From Pempheris klunzingeri (lineage: Eukaryota > Chordata > Actinopteri > Acropomatiformes > Pempheridae): a stretch of 64,000 nucleotides of DNA. The notes under the pieces were generated by a model, which worked only from the letters and a program-made list of their open reading frames with translations, did no database searches and was not told the origin of the DNA. The translations under genes and the position numbers were made by a program. Where the stretch lies: assembly GCF_042242105.1 (NCBI RefSeq), contig NC_092035.1, forward strand, positions 7,350,477 to 7,414,476, written 5' to 3'. Below, piece by piece: positions 1-12,800 of this stretch. The first letter of the stretch is position 1, and the number at the start of each line of letters is the position of its first letter.

Positions 1-979
1 TCAGTCAGTGTCCCCCAGGGCTGCAGGGATTTACAGCTTTGCTCAGTGCCACTGTGTGAAAAGGCTAAATGAGTTTCCCCTCCTATCATGCTTGTTAGCG
101 TCAGTGAGGCCTGACCATGCTGCTGCAGACTCACTGGATCTGTTTTTCCTCAGGTCTCTTTGATCCCTCTTCCGACAATGGAGGCTTAAGTAGGGCGAGC
201 TCCACCCGACTCAGACTCGCAGCAATATAGTTTGTTAGCAAGAGATTTCCCACCTGGAATTACCTCATTTAGCTGAGTAAAGGCCCAAGGGAGGCTGGGA
301 TGACATCATTTTTAGCTTGATGAGAAGTTCATGATAGTTTAAATATGTCACAGTAAATAATTCTTAATGATATTAATAAAAGCACAGCACTTTTCTGACA
401 GGAAATGCAGCTATTAGAATTGAAAGCACTTCCAAATTAAAGACATTCATAATGAATTAATACATTTATTGATGGGTTCATCGGTTTACTCCTGCAACTT
501 GTTCAACATGTAGAGTGTTTCCATGCTGCTGGTCAGAGACCTGCAGTCATCACACAGTAGCAGGAATGCTGAGTGTTTGCTCCACAGTCCCTGATTTCAC
601 AGAGGGATTGTGTGTAATTCTACTCAGGGAGAACACGACAGCGATAACTTCATTCATTATTTCTGTCTTCCAACATGGCAGCACGTTCCAACGTAATCAA
701 TTTTTGTGCTTTAAGTCTGTGAAGCTGTTACTCACAGAATCCAAGTTCAACGGTGAAATGATTTCAAAATGAAGCAGCTTTCCTCATGATCCCGAGTTCT
801 GCACCAAATCTGTCTGGCTAGTTTCATTATAAGTCGAAATTCTGCTCCTTCTAGAGATTCCAAATATTTTATTCTTGCTTTTCTCAGTCAAGTCTGAGAA
901 TATTTGCAGGGGCCTCATTCTGCTCATGGAATTGGAGTTTCCTTTCCCTTCGCTTTACGTTGGATAGATGGGGCTGATA
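1..979. other. no gene recognised; expected to be an anos1 intron
   Basis: AT-rich sequence with only short open frames and no recognisable domain. It lies downstream of the WAP exon on the minus strand, so it should be intronic to anos1. Confidence 0.4.
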
Positions 980-1084
980 TTTTCATTTTTTATTATTTGA
1001 ACTTAACTGTATACATTTACCTGTACTTCAGATCTGATATTGTCCATACATAGCTATATGCCCCCAAATATACATTTCTGTAAT

Positions 1085-1322
1085 CCATACCGTTAATCTG
1101 TTATATTCAGACAGCTGACTGTTACTGCTATTGATTTAAATTGCACCTCACTGTTTACATTTATGTTTATGATACTTATTTGTGCCAGTGCATTTCATTT
1201 TTGCACCTTACTGATATTCTTCACTCTTCTACTGTTTAGTTTATATCTGCACTCTTTCATACTTGTACTGAAATGTGCACAATAATTTCCCTTGGGATGA
1301 ATAAAGCACTATCTTATCTGAT
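1085..1322 (+). mobile_element. LINE 3' end fragment
   Basis: The sequence ends in a segment typical of Rex1/CR1-like fish LINE 3' UTRs (ttcccttgggatgaataaag) followed by short ATCTT-type repeats. Only the tail is present, with no coding sequence. The left boundary is approximate. Confidence 0.55.
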
Positions 1323-1526
1323 ATGAATTTATGTATGTTGGACTTTAAATATATACATGAGACATGTTCATTTATCCTTCCAAATTATTCTTGACCAATT
1401 ATTTTTTGTGCCGAAGCCAACTCCTGTACTAGATGCTGTAAACTAGATTTGAATTTCTCCTCACTAGATCAGTGACATGCTAAATAAATATGCTTCTGTT
1501 GGGCAAATTCTTCTGGCTCTGCTCAC

Positions 1527-1749
1527 CCTTGTAGAGGTCTTTAGGGGACTGGCAGGTGTGGCCACAACCGTTGGAGCAGCATTTCCTCTGAGCGGAGCAT
1601 TCTCTGTCGTGATCGCAGCTCTCCACGCAGGCTGCCGCGAAGCCGCTGGCTCTCTCTGGAGGTGGGCAGCTGCCCTGCTTCACAGCCAGCACTGCCTGAA
1701 GGAACTCACAGCTGGTCACACACTCCCAGTGCTTCTTGGGAAACACCCG
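1527..1749 (-). CDS. anos1: anos1 WAP-domain exon
   Basis: This 223-bp exon is bounded by the acceptor catccag|CGG and the donor AAGG|GTGAGC. It encodes [16 protein letters not shown], a short linker and a whey-acidic-protein four-disulfide core: KQGSCPPPE, then [12 protein letters not shown], a [16 protein letters not shown] block and SPKDLYKG. The eight WAP cysteines can be counted from KQGSC to GHTC, including the adjacent KCC pair. It ends in phase 1, as expected for the junction to the first FnIII exon. Confidence 0.93.
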
Positions 1750-4700
1750 CTGGATGGGTTGGAGGGAGGCCGGTTAGCTTTTTTTCACCTTAAAGTGTAT
1801 CTAACTTTAATGTGGAGTACTTTTGCTTTCAGGGCTTCCAATATTATACATTCACTTATTTCTATGATTTTAAGGAGTCTTTAAACCTGGGCCCTATTTG
1901 TACATGGTTTGGTGTCTAAATATGTACAAATGTATACATATAAGTACAAAACGTTTTGGAATTGGTCCAATAGATCACCTCAGCCGTCAGCCAGGAAATG
2001 TAATCCTTTGAGGCAACTGCACCTGATCACAGTAGATCCACTAAAAGTGCTTGTTTTAGCCACTGACAGGCTCGGATTGTTATTATTATTAAGTGTGACA
2101 GCATTATGGAAAGGATCCCTACAGAGAGAGACCTGGAAGATCCTTCCTTAAGGCCACCACAGGTGGTGAGCCCACAGGGCGATGGCTCCACGTTATTTCT
2201 AGCTGCACGCTATTCCTATCAATAATCAATTTTACTTTGTAAAACTCTTGATCCTATTGCACAGAAAGCATTCAGTGTGACTGTGTTGCAGCGTACCTCA
2301 CACATTTCTCTGCAATTGCTTTTCCTCTTCATCTCCCAGGACTCTTTACAGGGCTCCAGGCACTGTGGAAGTGAAAGCAACAAGTGTGAGCAATGATACA
2401 GATTACAGTGAGATATGGATAGGGAGATGTTGAGGTGAGTCTGTCTCTCCAAATTGACTAAGAGATCATTAAATTCATTATTAGTAAATAAGTTAAGGTT
2501 GGTAAAGTGTGTGGTGTTGGTTAAATAGGGTTAGGGTTAGGGTTTCAATATCTTTTTCAATATTCAACAAAGCCAAAGCCATCTTTCCTGAGCTTTGAAA
2601 AGAACATTTATCGTCTAAAGCCAACATGTGGGATGCAGAAATACTACTAGGTCACAACCATACAACCAAACAACCATACTGAACCTCCAGGTTACATTCC
2701 TTTGCCTATTCACATGTACACACCACCTCACACACACACACACACTACGTTTTTTTGAATCTTGACCTGATTCCAATACGCCATTTAGATTTTGACCACT
2801 CATACGATAATACTGTCTATGGCATCACCTTGTGATCTGACCTGACTGATTACACATTAGACAAGCACCATTACAAGGTGAGGTCGCCAGAAACACATCA
2901 TGTAAGTTAACATCAGAGTGTTGAACATTTTTCACAAAACATTAAACAGACACAGGTAGTAGCTGTAGAGACATGCGATGATCAGCCATCAACACCATCA
3001 GTCATTGGAAACACGAGGTGAACAAGCCTAGAATGGAAGCTGTATTGCACTGCCTGGTCAAAGGTGCTTCATGGTAAATTGCATTACTTTACCACATGAG
3101 AAGGAGCGCCGTAATTCGTTCCAGTGGCTTTAATGTAATGCTTTGAGGCAATAACGTCCACTAAAAGAGTTTTTTCTGCCACTGAACGGATCAAGCTCAG
3201 GCTCAGTTAGCTGAAGTGTCTAACAACATTACAGAGAGGATCCCTACAGAGGTAAACCTGCATGATCCTTTTTGTTTAACCAGAAATAGTCGCTTGGTTC
3301 AAAGCCATAGACTCCACAGAAACAATCTGTAGTTTTACATGGGAGATGCTGTTCTACTGTCTAGATCAGAATTAAAATCATTGGATCATTAAAAATAAAT
3401 AATAATTAGTGGTTCCACATGTACTGATTCAAGCTTGTGTGTATGTAGGTGGGTGAGTAGGTAAGAGCATGCCTGTATGTAAAATCCAATCCAGTCTTTT
3501 TTTTTCTTTTAGTTTAGTTCTGTTTGTACTCATATGGTGACGCAGTGGTTCTGTTGACAGAAAAAACTTTGGTAGCTGATTTGTTTTGGATTTTCATTTG
3601 AGTTTTTCAATTGGCATCTTTTCTAAAGCTGCAGCACATTTCTCCTAATGGGAACGTTTTGGGCCATAGTATCACGTTTGTCCTTCCATCATAATAATAA
3701 ACTGATCAGTCTATCATTATATATTAATAAGAAGCTTAGGCTTTATATGTGGGCTTTTTATAGACTGTAGATTACTGTAGACTGTAGATTTGTAGATTAA
3801 TTTGCACACTAAAAAGTGGGGGAAAGCTAATGAATGTTGTCCTGTGTTCTCAGGCTGTTTCTGGAGCATGTCACCTATTAATGGCATTGACCTCTGTACC
3901 ATAAAACTGAATCCTGCACCAGTAAGCAGAGGCAGCCCAGGGGAGCAAGGGTACACTGATTGTAATTTCATGCTGTAGTGAGGAACAGTGGGGAGGACAG
4001 CAATGTACAGCAGCATCACAAGGATGCAGCGAGTTGCCTGAAAGTTAGAGAAGCACCGTCTACAGAGAATTCATATTTATTTTTATTGAGAAGGAAGTAG
4101 GCACATGTTGTCATGGTACTATCTGAGGGGATGGAAGTGTAATCACAGACTATACATGTATAAAATATGGACATACTCTCCGTGACGTCACCCATAGGTT
4201 TGAGAATTAGCATAATTATTATTAATACCAAGTTAAGCTAGTGGCTAATTAACCATCTTGCTACGTGGGCTTTTGTAAGAAGTTTGTACATTCCCAGTGT
4301 CTAAGTGCTGATATTATTAAGTCAATTATTTGAAGAAATTTATATATTTATGTATTTTCCTGAGCTGTTATATCTCTATGGTGTCAGTAATTATTGTGCA
4401 ATAAGCTGAGGCAGTGGTTACAGAAGTTGTTTTTGCCACTATGAGCAGCTGTAATCCTTGCTTAAGTACCTTCAGTGTGTGCATGCTGTGTTAACTTTGG
4501 TTACATTTTTAAAATATGATGCTGGTTGTGCCTACCAAATGATGTACCATTCCAAAAACGTGTACTAGACACCATTTTGCTTTGTATTGTCACACATTAT
4601 TGGGCTTCAAAAATACACATAGGGTCAAATCTGGATCAGTCAATACAAGTCAGGACCCAAACTCATTCAATGCATTGGTTTTACCACAATGGTGATTTTC

Positions 4701-7700
4701 TTTCTCAATGGCAACAGCAACACTTTGCATTTCTGCTTTTAGTTACTCTAAGTTTAGCATCAGTGTCAGTTAGTTTTCCCATTAGACAGTAATGTGTACT
4801 CAAATTCAGCTTTAAGCCCTGCCAGTAGCTTACTACACATAAAGTTAAATAACAGTAACCAAAATCACACAAGGTTCTTAAAGATTCAGATTATTGGGAG
4901 CCCAATTTTACATGTAGTTCCTGCAGTGGAAAAAGACCAATAACCATGACTTTAACAGTAACTATAAATATATTGTTGTAAAAATCATTCAGTCCACACC
5001 ACACTATAACAACAGCAGTGGTGAGTGATACCACTGAGATCACTTTCGGAGCAAACTGATGAATGACATTACAAGCACTGACACTTTAATGTTTTAATGT
5101 TTCATTTTAATTTTTTTTTTTTTTTATGTCACATAAAGACACATTTCTAAATTTAATTTGAAATATTTGTACCTCATGAATTTCATCATTTTCTTTACTT
5201 GCATTTAGGCCTTCATGTCCTTGTTAATGATCTTTTCATTTGATCCTAAATTTTGAAGCACTTTGTAAAGTCTGTTTCAATATAAGCACTATGAATTAAT
5301 CTCTGATTATCCTTCTGATGTCTAACAGTGATGAGTGAAATATCCCCCTGGTTTACACTGTATGTGGGGAATTAGTGGCATTGCCACTATAATTACCACA
5401 GCTGTGCGTAATGGTCAGGCTTAATGACAGCTGTTTGAGAACCTCACTGATGCGGCACAAACAATGAAATTGCTCTTCTCCCTGTCGGGTATAATGAGTT
5501 CGGTACAGGTATACATGTGCAAATGGAGATTAAGTGCATTTCTCCGTCCATTTATTGTGAACTGTGGGAATGGAAATGAGACTTGCAGACTACACGTACA
5601 TGCAGCTTAATACATTTGGTGAGACAACTGTGTCTGATATGCACTTTATATTCACTGCTGTTGTCACTTTATCTATTCTACCGAGGTTTACATAATGCAC
5701 AGTGCACTTTATGCACTGCTGCTGATGGTTCAGGTATGTTCATATATATATATACAGTGGGGAAAATAAGTATTTGATCTTGCAAGTTTTCCCACTTACA
5801 AAGAATGGAGAGGTCTGTAATTTTTACTATGAGAGACAGAATGGGGGAAAGAATCCAGGAAATCACATTGTAGGATTTTTAATGAATTAATTTGCATTTT
5901 ATTGCATGAAATAAGTATTTGATCACCTTCCAACCAGCAAGAATTCTGGCTCTCACAGACCTGTAACTTTGTCTTTAAGAAGCCCTCCTATTCTCCACTC
6001 ATTACCTGTATTAATTGCACCTGTTTGAACTCGTTACCTGTATAAAAGAGACCTGTCCACACACTCAATCAATCAGACTCCAACCTCTCCAACATGGGCA
6101 AGACCAAAGCGCTGTCTAAGGACACCAGGGACAAAATTGTAGACCTGCATAAGGCTGGGATGGGTTACAGGACAATAGGCAAGCAGCTTGGTGAGAAGGC
6201 AACAACTGTTGGTGCAATTATTAGAAAATGGAAGAAACTCAAGATGAGTGAATGAAACTCAGGACGACTGCACCGTATTGAGGGGAGGATGGGTGGGGTC
6301 ATGTATCGCGAGATTTTGGGCAACAACCTCCTTCCCTCAGTAAGAGCATTGAAGATGGGTCGTGGCTGGGTCTTTCAGCATGACAATGACCCAAAACACA
6401 CAGCCAGGGCAACGAAGGAGTGGCTCCGTAAGAAGCATTTCAAGGTCCTGGAGTGGCCTAGCCAGTCTCCAGACCTGAACCCAATAGAAAATCTTTGGAG
6501 GGAGCTGAAACTCCGTGTTGCCCAGTGACAGCCCCGAAACCTGAAAGATCTGGAGAAGATCTGTATGGAGGAGTGGGCCAAAATCCCTGCTGCAGTGTGT
6601 GCAAACCTGGTCAAGAACTACAGGAAACGTCTGACCTCTGTAATTGTAAACAAAGGTTTCTGTACCAAATATTAAGATCAAATACTTATTTCATGCAATA
6701 AAATGCAAATTAATTATTTAAAAATCATACAATGTGTTTTTCTGGATTTTTTTTTGATTCTCGAACATTTCAGTCTTTGTGCGTGCACAGTTTTAGTTGT
6801 AAATCTACACAGAGGTTTAAGCACAAGCTTGGCACCACTGTTCACAGAATGTTATCATTTATCAGTGTGGATGCTCACATTGTTATGGTTATATTTGTCC
6901 TAATAGTCTTTTTAGGTGTGGATGGTCCCTCACTGAGGACCCCTTTACAAGCAATAATGCAATAGTAACGTGCTTTTTCTGAGACTTTGTAACATGCAAA
7001 AAAAGAAGTTTTTTCTCCTCCTGTGGCATGTTGTCTCCCAGTGAACAAGGCAAACGAGCAAATTTCTAACAGCTGTTGAGGATTGGGAAGAAATGTGTGC
7101 TCACTGCTACAGTTATAAGAGCTCAGCCCCACACTCCACCGGTTACCCTCCTTCACAAACAACAGCCCCAACTTCCCTCCAGTGTGCACATTAAATTGAG
7201 TCTAGATTTACAATATTCATATGATAAAACCTCCTGTTATGTTTTATGGAAAAGCCATAAGCCTATATAACAAGGTTCCAGATTCCTAGAAAGAAAACTG
7301 AGATTATCCTTTAAAATTCCTGATCCAACCAACTTTGATACGATGAATTTAACACAGTTTGCCCCAATGTACATTTTCCAAAGCATCATCACTGATTTTA
7401 TGTTTTTACAGCTTTAAGTGTGCTTTTTTACAGCTTTAAGCTTTCACAGCTCAGTTGAGCTCTCAGTCAGTTGCAAATGTGCAGGGATAGTGAGTGTGCC
7501 AGAGTTTACAGTTTACAACACATAGTAAAAACCTGCAATATGAAACAACAGGTGGCTGAAGACTGACTGAGATCCTTTCACTGCAAAGGAATGATGCATT
7601 TTCAGTGATTCATTCACTGAATCTGCCATTAAATACCTCTAAAGTGGTGACTTTCCTGGGATTTAATGCACTGAAAATAGAAAATACTGTTAAAGTTTAA

Positions 7701-9736
7701 TTCAGTTAGGTCTCACTGTTTCGCATACAAAAATAATTGCTCACAGTCTGAGAACTACGTAGTTGATTGTTTCTTCATAAATCAGGCATTTTTAAAACTA
7801 CTACTATTTCTTTGTGGGAAGACCTATAAAATTTAACCTTTCAATTTTTCAAGGAGTTTCAAGAGACACTTTATGATAATGACAAGTTTGACATACACAT
7901 AAGCACACAGCATATCTTTTTGCACCCAAGTGCAACAGCAACAACATTCGGCTATTTGTACCCGGCGTGGTCACACAGTATAAAGAAAGATAAATCATAC
8001 TTCCAGTCAACCTGACTGTGGTGGCAAAATGGTTTAGTAACTGGACTTCGGTGCTGTTATTTGTAAACTTAGTTAACATATATATTTTGTTTTCTTTCAT
8101 TATGATTAGTTTCCGGTCACAGTTTGGTTAGGTTTAGGCACCAAAACTATTTGGTAAGGTTTAGGAAAGCATCATGGTGTGGGTTAAAATATGAAGTCAA
8201 ATATGAATATAAAAGGCTGGGTACATGAAATATTAAATAGACTCTTTCCAACATACACCTGCAAATAGTGTTGTTGACTACTGACACCCAGGTGTAAATA
8301 GACATATTGGCTATTTATACCCAGGTGCAAATAGTATCAGAATCAGCTTTTATTGGCCAAGTATATGAACACATACCAGTCTGCCTTAATTTACAACAGT
8401 CTGGTGCTTGTTGTACAGAATTTAAACAGTGGACCTGTTTTGCATAATTGTGTTTTGGCAGTGCACAACATCACTCGGATTAGAGACTACAGATTGAACA
8501 GATACCTGCTGCCTTCAGATGGCTGTCAAGAGAGTCATCGGATGAAAGAAAGACCTTCACTAAAGACTACTACTTGTCATGGATTACAGAGCTGTAAAGA
8601 ACTGATCCTTATTCTATCTGGTCGGCATTGATGGCATTATCAGAAAAAGGCTTTTTCTCATCTGCTGATTGGAAAGACAAAAAGAACAAAATGTGAATAG
8701 ATGGGTTTGCGTGATTTAAGAGAGGTTTATGCGGGCGTGACTTCACCAAATGAAGTCACCAGCATATTATGGAACACGTGCGCTGAGCTGTCGACCTGCT
8801 CCAAGCAAGCGTGCGTGACACAGTAATGTTACGTTCGCAGACGATCCGATTCTTTTCAGCAGTTCTTTGGTAAGAACGTAGGGAACAGAGTCATACTTTG
8901 AGTCCTAAAGTTCATTTCTATTGTGCAATGAAAAGTTTTTTGATATTAAGGGTTGCATGAATTGCATTCAAGACAGGCATCTTTAATTGAATATGACATT
9001 TCATAGAGAGGGTAAATTCAAAGTATTGATAAAGCAGGGGGACAAGGTGTCATCTTGTATAATCTTTACAGTGGAAATCATTGATATTAAGTCTGGAAAT
9101 ACAAGTTAGTCCGTCGTTTGAAGTTTTACCTTCCAACAACTTTATCCTGCACTCCATTTGTCCACCAGCAAAAGACCTTTTATCATCACTAAATTATCTT
9201 GGCTTTTAATGTTTGTTACATGATCTAGAATGCTATTTCAGGAGCTTTTCAAGTGTCTGCATTGTCTCAGAGCCACCAACTATGGGATGAGAGTAGAGAG
9301 GGAGAGAAAAGTTGCTGCCAAATGGACACACAGTGAATTTGAAGTACAGCTCTTCCTGCTATGTAATGACGACTCAGTGAAGAATGTCAGATAGCCCTGC
9401 ACCAGGACTGCCATCTCCCATCTCCCATCTCCCATCTCCCCTCTCCCCTCTCCCCTCTCCGGTCTCCACACGAGAACTCGTCCACTAATCCAGACTGACG
9501 TTCCCACTCTCATGCCATTCCCAGCATCACCTCAGCGTCAGTTAGTTTTCCGCTCCATTTCAAGCTTAAATCAAGCATTCCGTTCCACTATACCACAAAT
9601 AAAACTGACTGGGGGGAACTTTGTGAAGTGGTTGAGAGAGATTTGTGAAAGCACCTAAGTCCCCACTGGTAGCAGAGACAACAGAAATATTTTTGTCTCA
9701 GTTGCTGAATTTAGTACACCAAAATGGAATTGGTTT

Positions 9737-9803
<67 letters not shown>

Positions 9804-12800
9804 CTCCTCCATGACCATCCAGAGATAATGGAGCGAACAACTTCTCTGCTGACCGTGCAGAATGCTGTTCTTTTGGTGCTCGACACTGTTTGATTCGCTG
9901 CCCAGACAAACCCCTCAGAGAGCAAACAGGCCCCGTGTTTGTCTCCGGCTTCCTGTTTCAACAACATGCATTGTCTTTGAAAGCGTTCCAGACCTTTAAA
10001 CATCCACAGACAAGACCTCTACTTTTCCCAAGAAACAAACTGCAAGCAAATTATTTCACAACTACATTTTAAAATGTGAATTGTAAGGAGGAGTGAATGA
10101 AAAGGCTGTCTGGCTCTCAGTCAAACATCACAACAAGGCTGTAGGGAGTACTGAAGTCCACTGCTGGCTGCCAACTGGTACTGACAGAAGTTTGTTACAG
10201 CATGCTCAATGCCAATTGTCTAGGTTGAGAGCTAAGATACCAGTGTCAGTGCATACACACCATGTCCCTCCATGGCTTCAGTGCCATCTTAAGCTCTTTT
10301 TAAAGAGCTGAATTGAACTGGACTGTGTGGGAGTGTGTTGCTAATCAACTCTGGCACTTGCAAATGGCTGTCTGCCTGGAGGAGATAGTGACAAAAGGAT
10401 TAACAAGCACTCATTACCACCAGGGTCCGCGAGGACGACATGGGGCCAAATGGTGATGAGCCAAAGTGATGGGCTGTCTCACAGCAACAAGCTTCAACAA
10501 GCTTCTCATCAGGCTGGACAGGGATGTATCAATACTGGGATTGCCTCACAAGTGAAAGTTTCAAATCTGAAATAAGGCATCAGGAATATGTCCAAAACCA
10601 AATCTAGCGGTACGTGAATGCACTGTTCTAGGTCTAACAAATATAAACCTTCATGGATCAAATATCCAGAATGAGTCCCCAAAATTATTTTAACATTTCA
10701 CAAGAAGGAGAATACTCAAAACCGACAGTAGAACAGTTAATGGAGGGACTGATTAATGCATATTCTGTATCTGCTTGTTCCAGCAGCTCATTGATGGTAT
10801 ATGGTTATCTTGATGAGTAAAACATCCACAGCCAAAGTGTTCCGTGTTTAGTCTGCACCAGATCATCAAATGGATCTTTAAATAGAAATGTGAATAATGT
10901 CAGACAAACTTCCCCACACATTCTGCCTGAAATATATGGCACTTTGGTAGCTACTATAAAAATTTGATGAATGATAGAAGAAAGCACCTGTGAGATATGA
11001 CAAAAAGTACCACTGGGATCTGCGGAGACCCCGGTCGCTTGGATGAGGGTGAAGCATGCAGACGGTAGTGATTTAGGTGAACTGACCCTTTAAATAGTAC
11101 AAACCACCGCTTGACATTGAAAACAGGTCAACGATTATAAAAGTAGTTTATGCTTCTGCAGCATGCAGCCAATCATGACAAACATTCAACCAGAATGATC
11201 AGCTGTAATGGTGACTAGCGAACCACCCAAAGAACACATCACCACCACAGCCTGATGTAGAGGAGCCACAGCTTCCGCAAAATAAAACTGGCCATTGATC
11301 AAGACGCTGCAGACAAAATGAAAGCAGGAGCAGTACTTCAGAGAGCACCTGTCATCACAGAGCAGCTCTGACAGCGTTTACCACATCTACATTTGAAGCC
11401 CTGCTGCTGTGCATTGATGAAAACGCACACAGAGAGGTTCAAGCTTCTCTGCAGTAACCTGCATGCAGTGCTGTCCTTCAGAGGAAAGTACTGATTTCTA
11501 ACATGCTGTAAGAACCTCTCATTTCATAATTAAGCACCATTAAGCAGGAGTGTAATTTGGAGGGTTCTCCAAACTAAAAGGCTTAAACTGTGCTCTGAGT
11601 GCAGATAAAAATCTGTCTATTTGAATATGCTGGTCTTACTCACCCATTGTTATTCTTTTATTTATTTATATCTAATTCACAGAGTTAGCAGTGGAATCAG
11701 AGACACGGGTGGGATCAGGACTTTTGTGTCAGTAGGCTCATGTGGACAAGAACCTGCAGTAACGGTGCATTTTTTTCTTACCCCACAAATTTTCACACAT
11801 AATTGATCAGGAAATCTCTGACTGAATTGCCTGCCTCCATGTCTTGCTAATACCGATGTGGCCCCCAGTCCATACCCAGATCTGCTTTTACGCCGAATAA
11901 AATAAACTCTCCTGTTAAACCCATCAACTTATCACAAACTATCAAATAATCATCTATACAGTACATAATGTATGTATCTATACAATATTATGTCTTAGCT
12001 GTGGTAACTTACTGCATGTGCCTCAGCACGAGGCTGTGGGGATTTTCCCTGAAAGTGAAGAGGAGAGATGTAATGAGTGAGTGTGCCAAAAGCCACCCGC
12101 TTTGTCAAAATCTGCTGGCTTTAAAGCAAACATAAACTTTTTTATAAAAGTCAGTATTCAAGTAATGACCAAGTCTCCAAACAATGACCATCACAAGCAG
12201 ATAGAGGCTACTAATAAAGACCAGGTAAAACATACAGGAAGTGCTTTTCAAGAGCCAGGTGTTCTCAAAGACAGGAAGTACATCCCTCCTAAAACAACTA
12301 AAAGCATGTTAAGTGCTACAGTAAATTTAGCATGTAACACAATAACATACGGACAGGGAATGCACTAAATGTCAGATATACTGTAGGTAGACTGTCAGAG
12401 GAGATGGAGATGCTTAATATTCACGGCTGCAACATAATAATCATGAGATATTACTATTATTCTATACAGTACATTTACATATCCTTGTGGAGAATCATTT
12501 TCATGGATGACCTTCCCCTCAAGCACTAATTAAAAGAGCATGTAGTGCAGAAGCATTGCTATGTTTAACACATGATTGGATGAGGCAGCTCTTGGTATCA
12601 TCAACTAATTCACGCCACCATGAAAACATTTTCTCCCTGTGATCGTTGATTAAAGGGCCGAGATATCTCACTTTAGAAGCTCTTAATAATGCAGCTGGGG
12701 AGACGTTTAATGCGCTAACATGTCATCACAATTACCCATCACTAGGATCGCATGGTTACCAAAGTGAGAGGCTGCTAAGGCGTGTTAATATCTCCATTGC

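Noticed and set aside
1477..1884. 135-codon plus-strand open frame
   Set aside because: It is antisense to the anos1 WAP exon, whose cysteine pattern and splice sites are convincing; the plus frame resembles nothing.
2525..2544. Telomere or chromosome-fusion site
   Set aside because: Only about three GGGTTA units; chance or repair trace is enough.
9645..10003. Open frames on both strands with CVCVC/REREREN or [12 protein letters not shown] runs
   Set aside because: Translations of the GT/GA microsatellite.
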